From the NCBI RefSeq assembly GCF_900182605.1, contig NZ_FXTB01000002.1, positions 496,001 to 560,000 on the forward strand: a stretch of DNA of 64,000 bases. The letters run 5' to 3'. This DNA is from Saccharicrinis carchari. Lineage in GTDB: Bacteria > Bacteroidota > Bacteroidia > Bacteroidales > Marinilabiliaceae. This document shows, one piece after another, positions 1 through 8,686 of this stretch. A model generated the notes under the pieces. It searched no databases, was not told where the DNA came from, and was given only the letters and a program-made list of their open reading frames with translations. The number at the start of each line of letters is the position of its first letter. The stretch's first letter is position 1. A program made the translations under genes and the position numbers.

Positions 1-32
1 AAAACAGATGGCTGTTTAATTAAAAAAATGAG

Positions 33-1535
33 ATGAACATGAGCGAGGAATTAATGAATTTCGATATACCTCAAAACCGCGATTGTATTATTAAAGTGAT
101 TGGAGTTGGCGGTGGTGGAAGTAATGCGGTAAACCACATGTATGCACAAGGCATAAAGGATGTTAACTTTATGGTGTGTAACACCGATGCGCAAGCCTTG
201 GAAAATAGTCCTGTCCCCATTAAAATACAACTAGGCGATTCGCTAACGCAAGGTCGTGGGGCCGGTAATAAGCCCGATAAGGGAAAGCAGGCCGCTATAG
301 AGAACCTGGGCGATATTGAAAGAGTTTTGCAGGACAATACCAAAATGGTTTTTATTACAGCCGGTATGGGTGGCGGAACAGGTACCGGAGCCGCACCAAT
401 TATAGCTAAGGCGGCCCGCGATATGGGCATTCTTACCGTGGGTATTGTAACCATACCTTTTAAGTTTGAGGGCAAGCTGCGAATAAGCCAGGCGCTCGAC
501 GGCATAGCCGAGATGGAGAAGAATGTAGATTCCCTGTTGGTAATTAACAACGAAAAGCTACGCGATATGTACGGCGACTTGAAATTATCAAATGCTTTTT
601 CAAAGGCCGATGATGTGCTGTCGACGGCTGCAAAAGGAATAGCCGAAATTATTACTGTACACGGATATATAAACGTTGACTTTGCCGATGTAGAAACCGT
701 GATGAAAAACAGCGGCGTATCTGTGATGGGAAGTTCATTGGCATCAGGCGAAAATAGGGCACTGCTGGCTATTCAACAGGCCTTAGAGTCGCCTCTGCTT
801 AATAGCAATGATATTACAGGTGCACGAAATATACTGCTCAATATTACCTCTGGAGTGGATGAGATTACCATGGACGAAGTAGGCGAAGTAACGGATTTTG
901 TACAGGAAACGGTGGGGGCAAATGCTTCTATTATTTGGGGTACAGGAAACGATGCTAACCTACAGGACAATGTTAGCGTTACAATTATTGCTACCGGTTT
1001 TAATACCAAAAATATTGCTGAATTCTCGAGTCGTAACCAACCCAAGGTACAGCGGTTTTCGTTGGATGGCGATATAGTAAAGGAGGATGAATTAACAAAG
1101 CCGGTACACAAGGAAGAAGAGCATATGCTGCTCGACTTGGGCGAGGTGGAAGAAGGGCCTAAGCGAGTGGTGGATTTTGACAAGATTGAGCGTGAACGTG
1201 AAGAACGTATCAATTTGTTTTACAAGGATACGAACCGTAACAAGCCCGAAAATCAAACGGATCGTGATTGTTCCACGGGATATGTCGAAGGCCGCATAAC
1301 TGCGGGAGTGGGCGAACGTTTCCCTATTTCAATCGATGAGATGGAAGACGACCGTTATATCGAAAACCTCGAGAATATACCCGCTTATAAGCGCAAAAAA
1401 ACCAGGGAAAATCAAATGCAACCCGAAAAAGACGAAGGGCAATATAGAATGTCGAGATTCACCATAGCAGAAGGAAAAGACGGCAAAACAAAAATTGTAC
1501 GCGATAACCCCTATCTGCACGATAACGTAGATTGA
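33..1535 (+). CDS. ftsZ: Cell division protein FtsZ
   Basis: FtsZ is the tubulin-like GTPase that polymerises into the cytoplasmic division ring. The N-terminal glycine loop (GGGGSNAV, about residues 27-34) and the tubulin signature GGGTGTG near residue 115 are both present and bind GTP. The catalytic core runs to about residue 325. It is followed by a long charged linker, a short IPAYKRKK segment near residue 448 that looks like the FtsA-binding peptide, and a tail ending in NPYLHDNVD, as is usual for Bacteroidota FtsZ. At 500 residues it is longer than proteobacterial FtsZ because of this linker and tail. The first ATG (33) is used; an in-frame ATG at 39 is almost equally likely. The preceding gene would be expected to be ftsA, but only 32 bases are in view. 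A yqeY-like gene follows after 80 bases. Confidence 0.97.
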   Translation: MNMSEELMNFDIPQNRDCIIKVIGVGGGGSNAVNHMYAQGIKDVNFMVCNTDAQALENSPVPIKIQLGDSLTQGRGAGNKPDKGKQAAIENLGDIERVLQDNTKMVFITAGMGGGTGTGAAPIIAKAARDMGILTVGIVTIPFKFEGKLRISQALDGIAEMEKNVDSLLVINNEKLRDMYGDLKLSNAFSKADDVLSTAAKGIAEIITVHGYINVDFADVETVMKNSGVSVMGSSLASGENRALLAIQQALESPLLNSNDITGARNILLNITSGVDEITMDEVGEVTDFVQETVGANASIIWGTGNDANLQDNVSVTIIATGFNTKNIAEFSSRNQPKVQRFSLDGDIVKEDELTKPVHKEEEHMLLDLGEVEEGPKRVVDFDKIEREREERINLFYKDTNRNKPENQTDRDCSTGYVEGRITAGVGERFPISIDEMEDDRYIENLENIPAYKRKKTRENQMQPEKDEGQYRMSRFTIAEGKDGKTKIVRDNPYLHDNVD

Positions 1536-1615
1536 TCCTTTAATTATTTTGTGATAAGCCGTTTTCTGTTTTACGAATTTAATTAGCTATATCATATTAT
1601 TATAAAACAAATATC

Positions 1616-2068
1616 ATGACCTTAACAGAAAAGATAAATAGCGACATAAAAGCCGCCATGAAAGCTAAAGATAAAGTAGCTTTGGGCGCTTTACGCGGAA
1701 TTAAAAAAGAATTGATAGAAGCCGGCACGGCCGAAGGTGCTTCCAATGAGGTGAGCGAAGAGGCGGGCATAAAATTAATGCAAAAAATGGTGAAGCAGCG
1801 TAAGGATGCCGCTGCTATTTATGCAGCGCAAGGGCGGGAAGATCTCGTTGAAGCCGAAAACGCTGAAATAGCCGTCATTGCCAAATATTTACCCGAGCAA
1901 ATGACAGGTGCCGAACTGGAAAAAGAAATAGGGGCCATCATCCAAAAAGCGGGTGCCTCCTCCATCAAAGAGATGGGTAAGGTAATGGGTATGGCCGCTA
2001 AGCAATTGGCCGGAAAAGCAGATGGCAAAGAAATGGCTGATATGGTTAAAAAGCTCCTCAATACATAA
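1616..2068 (+). CDS. GatB/YqeY domain protein
   Basis: This 150-residue cytoplasmic protein is helical and charged throughout and matches the YqeY family in length and pattern. It has a basic N-terminal half (MTLTEKINSDIKAAMKAKDK) and a C-terminal GKVMG.AAKQLAGKADG segment. The C-terminal half resembles the tRNA-binding tail domain of GatB, the amidotransferase subunit that corrects mischarged tRNA, but the role of free-standing YqeY proteins is not settled. It lies 80 bases downstream of ftsZ on the same strand, a common Bacteroidota arrangement, and is probably co-transcribed with it. The ATG at 1616 is the only reasonable start. Confidence 0.92.
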   Translation: MTLTEKINSDIKAAMKAKDKVALGALRGIKKELIEAGTAEGASNEVSEEAGIKLMQKMVKQRKDAAAIYAAQGREDLVEAENAEIAVIAKYLPEQMTGAELEKEIGAIIQKAGASSIKEMGKVMGMAAKQLAGKADGKEMADMVKKLLNT

Positions 2069-2092
2069 AAAATCTCCCGGAGCAAGCAGGCC

Positions 2093-2134
2093 GGAACGTT
2101 TCTGTAAAAACAAGCTGCCCATCAGAACCGTTCC
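2093..2134 (+). repeat. 42-nt hairpin repeat, degenerate copy
   Basis: The left arm GGAACGTTTCTG and right arm CAGAACCGTTCC pair over 12 positions with one mismatch around an 18-nt loop. It starts 25 bases after the yqeY stop. It is the degenerate partner of the canonical copy at 2220. It could act as a terminator or mRNA-stabilising hairpin for the ftsZ-yqeY transcript, but no T-tract follows. Confidence 0.75.
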
Positions 2135-2219
2135 TTACATTAACCATGCTGCCCCATAAAAAAACTCCCCCAGTTAAAATGATAGTATTATTTCTTGCGA
2201 ATAGGCTACCTTTTTTTAG

Positions 2220-2261
2220 GGAACGGTTCTGATTTGCATGACTTATATACAGAACCGTTCC
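2220..2261 (+). repeat. 42-nt hairpin repeat, canonical copy
   Basis: Perfect 12-bp arms, GGAACGGTTCTG and CAGAACCGTTCC, flank an 18-nt loop that begins ATTTGCA and ends TATA. The same arms, loop length and loop ends recur at 8620 and 10594, and with changes at 10524 and 16968. The asymmetric loop fixes the orientation, which is the same in all copies. Confidence 0.85.
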
Positions 2262-2567
2262 AAGATAGGCGGGTACATAACAGATAGGACAGTAAGATAG
2301 TAGAATTTAGGTTCAGGTAATTTGTTGTTTCTTGATAAGATTACCATGCATTATGCCAATGACTTGAATAGAAATGAAGTTAAGTTTTTGGCATCATTCA
2401 GCAAGCTAAGCTTTTTGACTCTAACCGGTTTTTATTCGTTATAACTCCTATAAAATAAGGTCGATATACGGTTGCTTTAAGAGAACAATTTGTAGTAGAA
2501 TCCGTTTCTCACATATACTGAGCGTACAAAAAAATACGTTGCAGCATATGCTGGATATTTATATTAA

Positions 2568-3050
2568 ATGTATAATATAAACTTATTAGAAATGAATTTA
2601 TTACGAGGAGCTTGGTTTGACAAAACCGATTTGATAATAACCCAATGGATGGCGCGTTACGGATACCGATTGATGAGCGTATCTATTGGAATTGTATTTG
2701 TTTGGTTCGGTTTTTTAAAATTCTTTCCGGGCTTGAGTCCGGCGCAGGATTTGGCCATACGCACCATTACCTTGATGAGCTTTGGGCTGATACCTGATTT
2801 TTTAATCATCAACGGCTTGGCTTTTTGGGAAGTGCTTATTGGCGTAGGCCTGATATCGGGTAGGTTTATGCGCGAAACACTACTGCTGTTATTTCTACAA
2901 ATGGCCGGTACATTTGCTCCGGTATTCCTTTTTACCGATGAGGTGTTTACGCGTGTACCATATGCCCCTACGCTTGAGGGGCAATACATCATCAAAAATT
3001 TAGTTCTGATTTCTGCAGGAATAGTATTGGGTGGCAAGCTTCGCAAATAA
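2568..3050 (+). CDS. DoxX-like integral membrane protein
   Basis: A 160-residue protein with four predicted membrane segments, at about residues 35-52, 63-85, 90-110 and 138-155. Length and layout fit the DoxX/DoxD-like family, small four-helix membrane proteins named after a thiosulfate:quinone oxidoreductase subunit and often of unknown role. The motif VWFGFLKFFPG in the first helix is typical of this group in Bacteroidota. An alternative start is the ATG at 2592 (MNLLRG); which is used cannot be decided from the sequence. It is a single gene, separated from yqeY by a 499-base gap and facing the GH2 gene across a shared terminator. The substrate and partner are unknown. Confidence 0.8.
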   Translation: MYNINLLEMNLLRGAWFDKTDLIITQWMARYGYRLMSVSIGIVFVWFGFLKFFPGLSPAQDLAIRTITLMSFGLIPDFLIINGLAFWEVLIGVGLISGRFMRETLLLLFLQMAGTFAPVFLFTDEVFTRVPYAPTLEGQYIIKNLVLISAGIVLGGKLRK

Positions 3051-3089
3051 AGAAATGGCCACGAGGTATGTCCCCGTGGCCATTTCTTT
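3049..3089. terminator. Bidirectional terminator between convergent genes
   Basis: A perfect 15-bp stem (AAAGAAATGGCCACG with its complement at 3075-3089) encloses an 11-nt loop. The flanking A-run on the left and T-run on the right give an oligo-U tail in either direction. It overlaps the stop codon of the + strand DoxX-like gene and lies 14 bases beyond the end of the - strand GH2 gene, so it can stop both transcripts. Confidence 0.88.
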
Positions 3090-3103
3090 ATCTGATAGAT
3101 TTT

Positions 3104-5716
3104 CTATCTCATTAAACTTTCCAATTGAATGCCGGACAAAACAGGGCGCCCCTTTACTTTATTGAATTCAACGACCAACCCATCTTTGGCCTTTGCCTCA
3201 AAACTGATTTTAACCCCTCTTCCACTGCCGTAGTTTTGTGCTAAATTGATGTTTGGTAACACCTTGATTCCATTTGCCTTAATGTCAAATACGCGCAAAG
3301 CCGGGTCATCTATATCTTCCTCATCCGACAAGTTATAGATTACCGTAGACGCCCAAGAGTTGGGCTCCACAAAAAGCAGGGTTACCCGGTAAAGGCCATC
3401 CGCCAAATCAAACCTGTATTGCTCAATCCCTTCGCGCATGGTTTGAAATAAGGGATCGTTATCGGTTCCTTTTATATTGATAGGGGTTCCCTGGAATTTG
3501 TCATTGTTGCGTTGAAAAACCTGACCGCCCACATAGCCCCAGCCCCCGGGGCGATAGGCCTGATCGTGCACCCAAACTTCATCGGAAATGGGATCGGTGT
3601 AATCGCAATGCGAACCCACATTGACACACAAGGGCCGCTCGCTTATTTGATGCAATAGTTTCGATCGTAAAGCCAGTTGCAACTCACCGTGATGAATGGC
3701 TCCTCCGGCTTCCGCTTTTAAGCGATACTGTCCTTCGGGAAGCGAAAGATTAAAACGGGCTATACCGTTATCTACACCTGAAGTTAGATATAAAGTATCA
3801 TTTACCCATAATTTTACCTCTGCCTGATTTGAAAAAACGTCTAAAACAACAAGGCCTGTGACCGAATCCAGGTCCACCGCATATCGCAGCTCACGGTTTT
3901 TATTGGCGATAAATACAAATGGCTTGTCCAGTAACAATGCCTGATAGTAGTGATACACATTTTTAGGGCTGCGGTCGAAATTGAGCAGACCCTTTTGATT
4001 GACAAATGGCCTGGCATCCTGCCGCCCGGAAGAGCCAAAATCGGCAAAATTCCAGGCGGCCATCCCCAGCATATAAGGGCGCTCCATTACCTGTTTATAG
4101 TAACTCCGGTGGCTTTTTAGCTGATAGGCCTCGCTGTAGTCCCAGGGCAATGGGGTATCTGTTTGGATACGGATATCGGCACCCGGGCCGTACTCCGAAA
4201 TCATGATGGGCCTGTTGGGATATAGCCTATGCTGTTGGTCGAGAAAAGCACCCAAATCGTGTAATTGATCATCATACCAACCAAAATACAGGTTCCAGCC
4301 AATCACATCGGGGATATCGGCTATTCCTGTTGTATTGTATATCGGGTTGTTATGCAGGGCCATCACCGTCATTCTATCCGTATCAAGATCCCGGCTCAGG
4401 CTGTCCAGTTGTTGGGCAAGCCTTTTGGACGATAAAATAATTTCCTGTTTCTTCTCTTCGGTCAGGCCTCTTGTAAATACCATGCGAAGAAAAATTTCGT
4501 TCATATAACCCCACATAATTACGGAAGGATGATTATAAAACTGGCTGATGTGTTCGCGTTGCATCTGAAGGCAATTCTGTGTAAAGGCTTCAGAATTGGT
4601 TATCTCATTAATAATAGGAATTTCCGACCAAACCAGGAGCCCCAGTTCATCGCATAAGCGGTAGGCTTCCGGATCGTGGGGATAATGGGCAATGCGCACA
4701 AAGTTGCAGCCCATTTCTTTAATCAGGCGGTAATCTTTTTGATGTATGGCTTTGGGCAGAGCATTTCCCAGGCCTTCATAATCCTGGTGGCGGTTTACGC
4801 CAATAAGTTTGTAGTGCTTGCCATTTAAAAAGAAGCCATTGACGGGGTCGATGCTAAACCAACGGCAACCGAAAGTAGAAGATACCGCATCCGTCATGCT
4901 GTTATCCTTCTTATCCGCAATACTTAGCTCCGCTTTATACAAGGCGGGTGATTCAGGCGACCAAAGCGTTGGTTTGTTTATCTCCGTTTCAAATTTAACA
5001 GGCCGCTTTTCGCCCGGTTTAAGTTTTATATTTTGCTTTAATGTTCTAAGTACTGCCCCATTGGGTTGAACTAGTTTTACAATTACCTCTGCTTTTTTGG
5101 TGGAGCCTGTTTCATTTACCACCACGGCTTCAATGGCCACATCCGCCTCCTGTTCCGACACCGTTGGCGTGCTTATCATAAAACGGCCTGCGGCTTCATT
5201 CTGCACCTCAAAATGTAAAGCAGATGTGGAGATAATGCTAACGTCGCGGTAAATGCCCCCATAAAAGTTAAAGTCGGCCTCCAAAGGGGGGATGTCCGCA
5301 TTGTGCGAGTTGTCCACTTCTACTTTCAGCTGATTTATTTCCCCAAAGGAAACATGACTGGTCAAGTCAAAGGAAAAGCCAGTATAGCCTCCTTTGTGCT
5401 CACCAACAAAATGATCGTTCATCCAGAGTTTGGCGACCTGGTTAGCTCCTTCAAATTTAATGTAAACGCGCCTGTTGCTCCATTCGGCGGGCACAAGCAA
5501 TTGTTTGTGGTAGCTACCCTTTCCCCTGAAATATCCGGCCTCACCCTTAAAAGCATCCTCTGCATTCCAGGTATGCGGCAAATGAACTATTCCGGTGGAT
5601 TCAGGATGCTGATGGAGCGAGAATTGCCATGCAGAATTAATGGTATGCTCAATGCGTTGCCCGCTAAGGACACCGTATTGCACAATAATACTAATGAGCA
5701 GAAATAGCTGTTTCAT
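3104..5716 (-). CDS. Glycoside hydrolase family 2 (beta-galactosidase-like) with C-terminal malectin-like domain
   Basis: Secreted retaining glycosidase of family GH2, of 870 residues. A signal peptide (about 1-19, ending LSGQ) is followed by the sugar-binding jelly roll (about 25-165), an Ig-like domain (about 185-285) and the TIM barrel (about 290-590). In the barrel, NE at 406-407 gives the acid/base Glu407 and ISEYG gives the nucleophile Glu508. The C-terminal part (from about 690, NVGSHCDYTDP onward) looks like a malectin-type carbohydrate-binding domain. GH2 covers beta-galactosidase, beta-glucuronidase and beta-mannosidase; the exact activity cannot be read from the sequence. It is the promoter-distal end of the PUL, 80 bases after the sulfatase gene, with a perfect palindrome in between. 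It presumably works in the periplasm on oligosaccharides from the SusC/SusD importer. Confidence 0.88.
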   Translation of the reverse strand: MKQLFLLISIIVQYGVLSGQRIEHTINSAWQFSLHQHPESTGIVHLPHTWNAEDAFKGEAGYFRGKGSYHKQLLVPAEWSNRRVYIKFEGANQVAKLWMNDHFVGEHKGGYTGFSFDLTSHVSFGEINQLKVEVDNSHNADIPPLEADFNFYGGIYRDVSIISTSALHFEVQNEAAGRFMISTPTVSEQEADVAIEAVVVNETGSTKKAEVIVKLVQPNGAVLRTLKQNIKLKPGEKRPVKFETEINKPTLWSPESPALYKAELSIADKKDNSMTDAVSSTFGCRWFSIDPVNGFFLNGKHYKLIGVNRHQDYEGLGNALPKAIHQKDYRLIKEMGCNFVRIAHYPHDPEAYRLCDELGLLVWSEIPIINEITNSEAFTQNCLQMQREHISQFYNHPSVIMWGYMNEIFLRMVFTRGLTEEKKQEIILSSKRLAQQLDSLSRDLDTDRMTVMALHNNPIYNTTGIADIPDVIGWNLYFGWYDDQLHDLGAFLDQQHRLYPNRPIMISEYGPGADIRIQTDTPLPWDYSEAYQLKSHRSYYKQVMERPYMLGMAAWNFADFGSSGRQDARPFVNQKGLLNFDRSPKNVYHYYQALLLDKPFVFIANKNRELRYAVDLDSVTGLVVLDVFSNQAEVKLWVNDTLYLTSGVDNGIARFNLSLPEGQYRLKAEAGGAIHHGELQLALRSKLLHQISERPLCVNVGSHCDYTDPISDEVWVHDQAYRPGGWGYVGGQVFQRNNDKFQGTPINIKGTDNDPLFQTMREGIEQYRFDLADGLYRVTLLFVEPNSWASTVIYNLSDEEDIDDPALRVFDIKANGIKVLPNINLAQNYGSGRGVKISFEAKAKDGLVVEFNKVKGRPVLSGIQLESLMR

Positions 5717-5757
5717 GGTTTAAGATTATACTTTAAACTGATTAATATGGAGCACCA

Positions 5758-5789
5758 CCAATACATCGGAACATGTTCCGATGTATTGG
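5758..5789. repeat. Perfect 32-bp palindrome after the sulfatase gene
   Basis: All 32 bases are self-complementary about the centre between 5773 and 5774, with core GGAACATGTTCC. It lies 6 bases beyond the sulfatase stop codon (- strand). The GGAAC..GTTCC core resembles the arms of the 42-nt hairpin family, but there is no loop insert. It may be an intercistronic mRNA hairpin or a protein binding site. Confidence 0.8.
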
Positions 5790-5795
5790 CATCCC

Positions 5796-7430
5796 TTACT
5801 TTATCAATCCCCTGTCGCGATACTTTTGGATGTAAGCTTCGTCGAGCTCTCCCGAATCTTTATAATATTTGCGTGTTTCGTATAGTTTTAGGGTGAGTGA
5901 GTCTACTACATCCTGATAGGCCGGGTCGTGGTAAACGCTGTTCAGCTCCAGGGAATCGTTTAAGCGGTCATATAGTTCCCATTCGTCCACATCGTAATAA
6001 AAGTGTACCAACTTATACTCTTTGGTCACGATTCCATAATGCCTCTTTACGGCATGGAAACCGGGATATTCGTAATAATGGTAATAGGCCACGTCCCTGT
6101 GCCATTGGTCGGCCTGTTCGGTTAACAGGGGCATAAAGCTCTCGCCCTGCATATCTTGGGGGGCTTTTATGCCTGCAGCTTCCAGAAAGGTCTGTGCATA
6201 ATCCAGATTTTGAACCATTTCGTCCGACACAGATCCGGGTTTTATTTTTGCCGGCCAGCGTACCACTAAGGGTGTTTTAAACGATTCGTCGTAGATAAAG
6301 CGTTTATCGAACCAGCCATGTTCGCCGAGATAAAAACCCTGATCGGAGGTGTAGACCACAATGGTGTTTTCGCTCAATCCATTTTGGTCGAGATAATCCA
6401 ACACACGGCCCACATTTTCGTCCACGGCAGCAATACAAGCCAGGTAATCCTGCATGTAGCGTTGGTATTTCCATCGCATATAATCTTCGTTGGTCATGCC
6501 GGGATAGTCTTTTTTAAAGGTTTCGTTGATGGGTCCGTAAACGGCATCCCATTGCGCTTTTTGTTCCTCAGTGAAGCGGCCATACTTACTTTTAAACACC
6601 TTGAAGCCCCATTCCGATGGCTCAACAATCTTTAATTCCTTGGCCACTTCCGGATATATTTTGTTGTCGGCCGAAACAGTCATGTGCTTTCGCAGGTTCA
6701 TCTCCGCTGTTTTGGCTGCCGTTCCCCTTCCTTTATAATCGTCGAACAGGGTTTCGGGTTCGGGGAAGATTTTTTGGGTAAAGGCTTTGTAATGCCTTTC
6801 TGCCGGTATCCACTCGCGGTGGGGTGCTTTATGCAGATACATCAACAGAAAAGGCTTTTCTTTTTCTCTTTCAGTATCCAGCCAATCTAATGTCAGGTCG
6901 GTAATTACATCGGTAACATAGCCCATGATGGTCGTATCGCCTTTGGGCGTTATAAAATCGGGGTTGTAATAATCGCCCTGATCGGGCAGAATCATAAACT
7001 CATCGAAGCCTTTTGGGTTGTTACCGAAATGCAGTTTTCCGAACATAGCAGTCTGATACCCATTTTGTTTGAGTATTTGGGGGAACGTGACATTGGTGGT
7101 GTCGAACGGAAAGTTATTATCGATTTTTCCGTGTATGTGGGTATGCTTGCCGGTAAGTATGGTGGCCCTGGATGGTGCGCATATAGAGTTGGTTACGCTG
7201 GCATTGGTAAATAGTATGCCCTCGTTGGCAATACGGTCTATCTGCGGGGTCTCTATCAGCTTATCATTATAAGCACTAATAGCCTGATAAGCATGATCAT
7301 CCGACATAATAAACAGGATATTGGGTCGTTTCTCCTCCTTGGGTTGCTGGCAGGAGCTAAGCGTAATCAGTACAGCTATGGCTAGCATAAATACTGTTTT
7401 TTGTAATAAGGGACTATTCTTCATCACCAT
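5796..7430 (-). CDS. Sulfatase, formylglycine-dependent (alkaline phosphatase superfamily)
   Basis: A 544-residue type I sulfatase-family enzyme. The signal peptide ends in the lipobox LSSC (Cys27), so it is predicted to be a lipoprotein. The metal-binding pair Asp44-Asp45 (IMSDDHA) and the formylglycine site Cys84 in C-A-P-S-R are intact, so it needs a maturation enzyme, which is not in this window. The family hydrolyses sulfate esters, usually on glycans; some members act on phosphonate or phosphate esters. It is the ninth gene of the PUL, 44 bases after the metallophosphoesterase gene. Its substrate is not readable from the sequence. ATGs at 7430 and 7424 are both possible starts; the signal peptide is complete in either case. 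Confidence 0.9.
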   Translation of the reverse strand: MVMKNSPLLQKTVFMLAIAVLITLSSCQQPKEEKRPNILFIMSDDHAYQAISAYNDKLIETPQIDRIANEGILFTNASVTNSICAPSRATILTGKHTHIHGKIDNNFPFDTTNVTFPQILKQNGYQTAMFGKLHFGNNPKGFDEFMILPDQGDYYNPDFITPKGDTTIMGYVTDVITDLTLDWLDTEREKEKPFLLMYLHKAPHREWIPAERHYKAFTQKIFPEPETLFDDYKGRGTAAKTAEMNLRKHMTVSADNKIYPEVAKELKIVEPSEWGFKVFKSKYGRFTEEQKAQWDAVYGPINETFKKDYPGMTNEDYMRWKYQRYMQDYLACIAAVDENVGRVLDYLDQNGLSENTIVVYTSDQGFYLGEHGWFDKRFIYDESFKTPLVVRWPAKIKPGSVSDEMVQNLDYAQTFLEAAGIKAPQDMQGESFMPLLTEQADQWHRDVAYYHYYEYPGFHAVKRHYGIVTKEYKLVHFYYDVDEWELYDRLNDSLELNSVYHDPAYQDVVDSLTLKLYETRKYYKDSGELDEAYIQKYRDRGLIK

Positions 7431-7474
7431 TCTGTTTTTTATATAATCAATTATTAATATTTTAAATTTTTAGC

Positions 7475-8473
7475 TTATTGCTTTAATGACATTGCCTTAA
7501 TAATAAAGTCCTGGCCTTCGTCAGTTTTGTAGGTCTTTGTATAGGGCGAATAAGTTTTAACGCTCATTGTATTTGTACGGTGGTTTATTTTCAATATCCG
7601 TAAAAATCCGTTCCCCCCTTTAACAGATCCCTTAACGCCTGCCTGATAATTGGCCAAATGCTGATAAACGGGCCATCCATCGTCGTTAATGCTGACCAGA
7701 TTGCCCACACCACTATTTAAAACATGTCCGGAGAACACAAAACGGATATTGCCATTTTCTTTAATCAACTTTCTCCATATCTGCTCACCGTCATTCACCG
7801 AGGAGGCACCAGTATCTTTACCTATACCATAAGCCTGCGGTCTCCAGTGGTCGCCTTTGTTCTGGCGCGTGCTGTCGGAATACATGTAGGAATGCGTATT
7901 TACGATTACTGTTCGATCTGGATAATTACGCACCACCCTGTTGGCCCAATCCAATACCATATCCCTCGGGCCAAATTCCAAGTTGATTATCAGCCATTTG
8001 AAACCTGCTTTTTCAATAAGATAGTAGGCATTGTCCATCTTTCCATCTTCAAATACGCCACCAAATGCAGGTAATTTAGACATTTGGTGATAGGGAAAAA
8101 ATGCATTGAACATTTCAGTATGGCGGATATCTGCAAACTTGCCCGGTTCGCTACCCATATCATGATTTCCTACTGCCAGCGCGTAAGGCACAACTCCATT
8201 CAGCTTGTCAAACGCTTCTTTTACAACTGCCCATTCCTCCCGGTTGTTATTTTGAGTTAGGTCGCCCTGTTGCAATACTATATCGATATCTGCTTTGTTT
8301 TCAAGAATCCAATCCACCTGACTTTGCAATATATGCGGAAATTTTTGGGCATAGGTTTGTGTATCTGGCAGCAATACAATAGTTGTAAGCTGCTTTGATG
8401 ATTGACATGCAGCTATTGAAAACAGCAGCAATAGTGCTACCAAGAATCGAGGTGCTTGTTTTTTTAGATTCAT
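7475..8473 (-). CDS. Secreted calcineurin-like metallophosphoesterase (lipoprotein)
   Basis: A 332-residue protein with a lipoprotein signal ending IAAC (Cys23). The dinuclear-metal motifs of the calcineurin-like phosphoesterase fold are visible in order: Asp37 (LPDTQ), Gly70-Asp71, GNHD at 102-105, His194 (VNTHS) and Gly249-His250. The usual terminal GHxH motif reads GHVL here, so the last histidine is missing or replaced from elsewhere. The family cleaves phosphomono- or diesters. Its place between GH43 and the sulfatase in a beta-glucan-type PUL suggests that it removes a phosphate-containing substituent from the glycan, which is inference. The upstream gap of 213 bases carries two hairpin repeats. 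Confidence 0.85.
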   Translation of the reverse strand: MNLKKQAPRFLVALLLLFSIAACQSSKQLTTIVLLPDTQTYAQKFPHILQSQVDWILENKADIDIVLQQGDLTQNNNREEWAVVKEAFDKLNGVVPYALAVGNHDMGSEPGKFADIRHTEMFNAFFPYHQMSKLPAFGGVFEDGKMDNAYYLIEKAGFKWLIINLEFGPRDMVLDWANRVVRNYPDRTVIVNTHSYMYSDSTRQNKGDHWRPQAYGIGKDTGASSVNDGEQIWRKLIKENGNIRFVFSGHVLNSGVGNLVSINDDGWPVYQHLANYQAGVKGSVKGGNGFLRILKINHRTNTMSVKTYSPYTKTYKTDEGQDFIIKAMSLKQ

Positions 8474-8544
8474 TTCTACATTCGTTTTATTTTGAGGGAA
8501 AAAGAGGCTTAAGTTATTCGTAAATCAATCGTTTTGTAATATTC

Positions 8545-8589
8545 GGAACGATTCTGTACGACGAATGCTTTGTGTATCAGATCCGTTCC
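8545..8589 (+). repeat. Hairpin repeat, degenerate copy (45 nt)
   Basis: The arms GGAACGATTCTG and CAGATCCGTTCC pair with two mismatches; the loop is 21 nt and ends GTAT. It is the degenerate partner of the canonical copy 30 bases away at 8620, in the gap between GH43 and the phosphoesterase. Confidence 0.7.
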
Positions 8590-8619
8590 TTACTTTTGAT
8601 TTGCAGATTGGTATTTTAA

Positions 8620-8661
8620 GGAACGGTTCTGATTTGCAGCTTGCCAATACAGAACCGTTCC
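8620..8661 (+). repeat. 42-nt hairpin repeat, canonical copy
   Basis: Perfect 12-bp arms identical to those at 2220, with a loop beginning ATTTGCA and ending AATA. On the transcribed (-) strand it lies 25 bases beyond the GH43 stop codon. A hairpin here could protect the upstream mRNA 3' end or attenuate read-through into the phosphoesterase-sulfatase-GH2 part of the operon. Confidence 0.85.
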
Positions 8662-8686
8662 AAGCTGTTCCCTTTTACCTGGCTTA

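Larger units (their letters stand above)
2069..2567. other. Intergenic region with two copies of the hairpin repeat
   Basis: No gene of credible length lies in these 499 bases. The left half holds two 42-nt inverted repeats, annotated separately at 2093 and 2220. The right half (2262-2567) is AT-rich, probably contains the promoter of the DoxX-like gene, and shows no further structure that I can support. Confidence 0.6.

Noticed and set aside
1-36. Possible 3' end of ftsA before ftsZ
   Set aside because: Three frames end or stay open within these bases and none gives enough residues to recognise. The expected upstream neighbour is ftsA, but 32 bases cannot show it.
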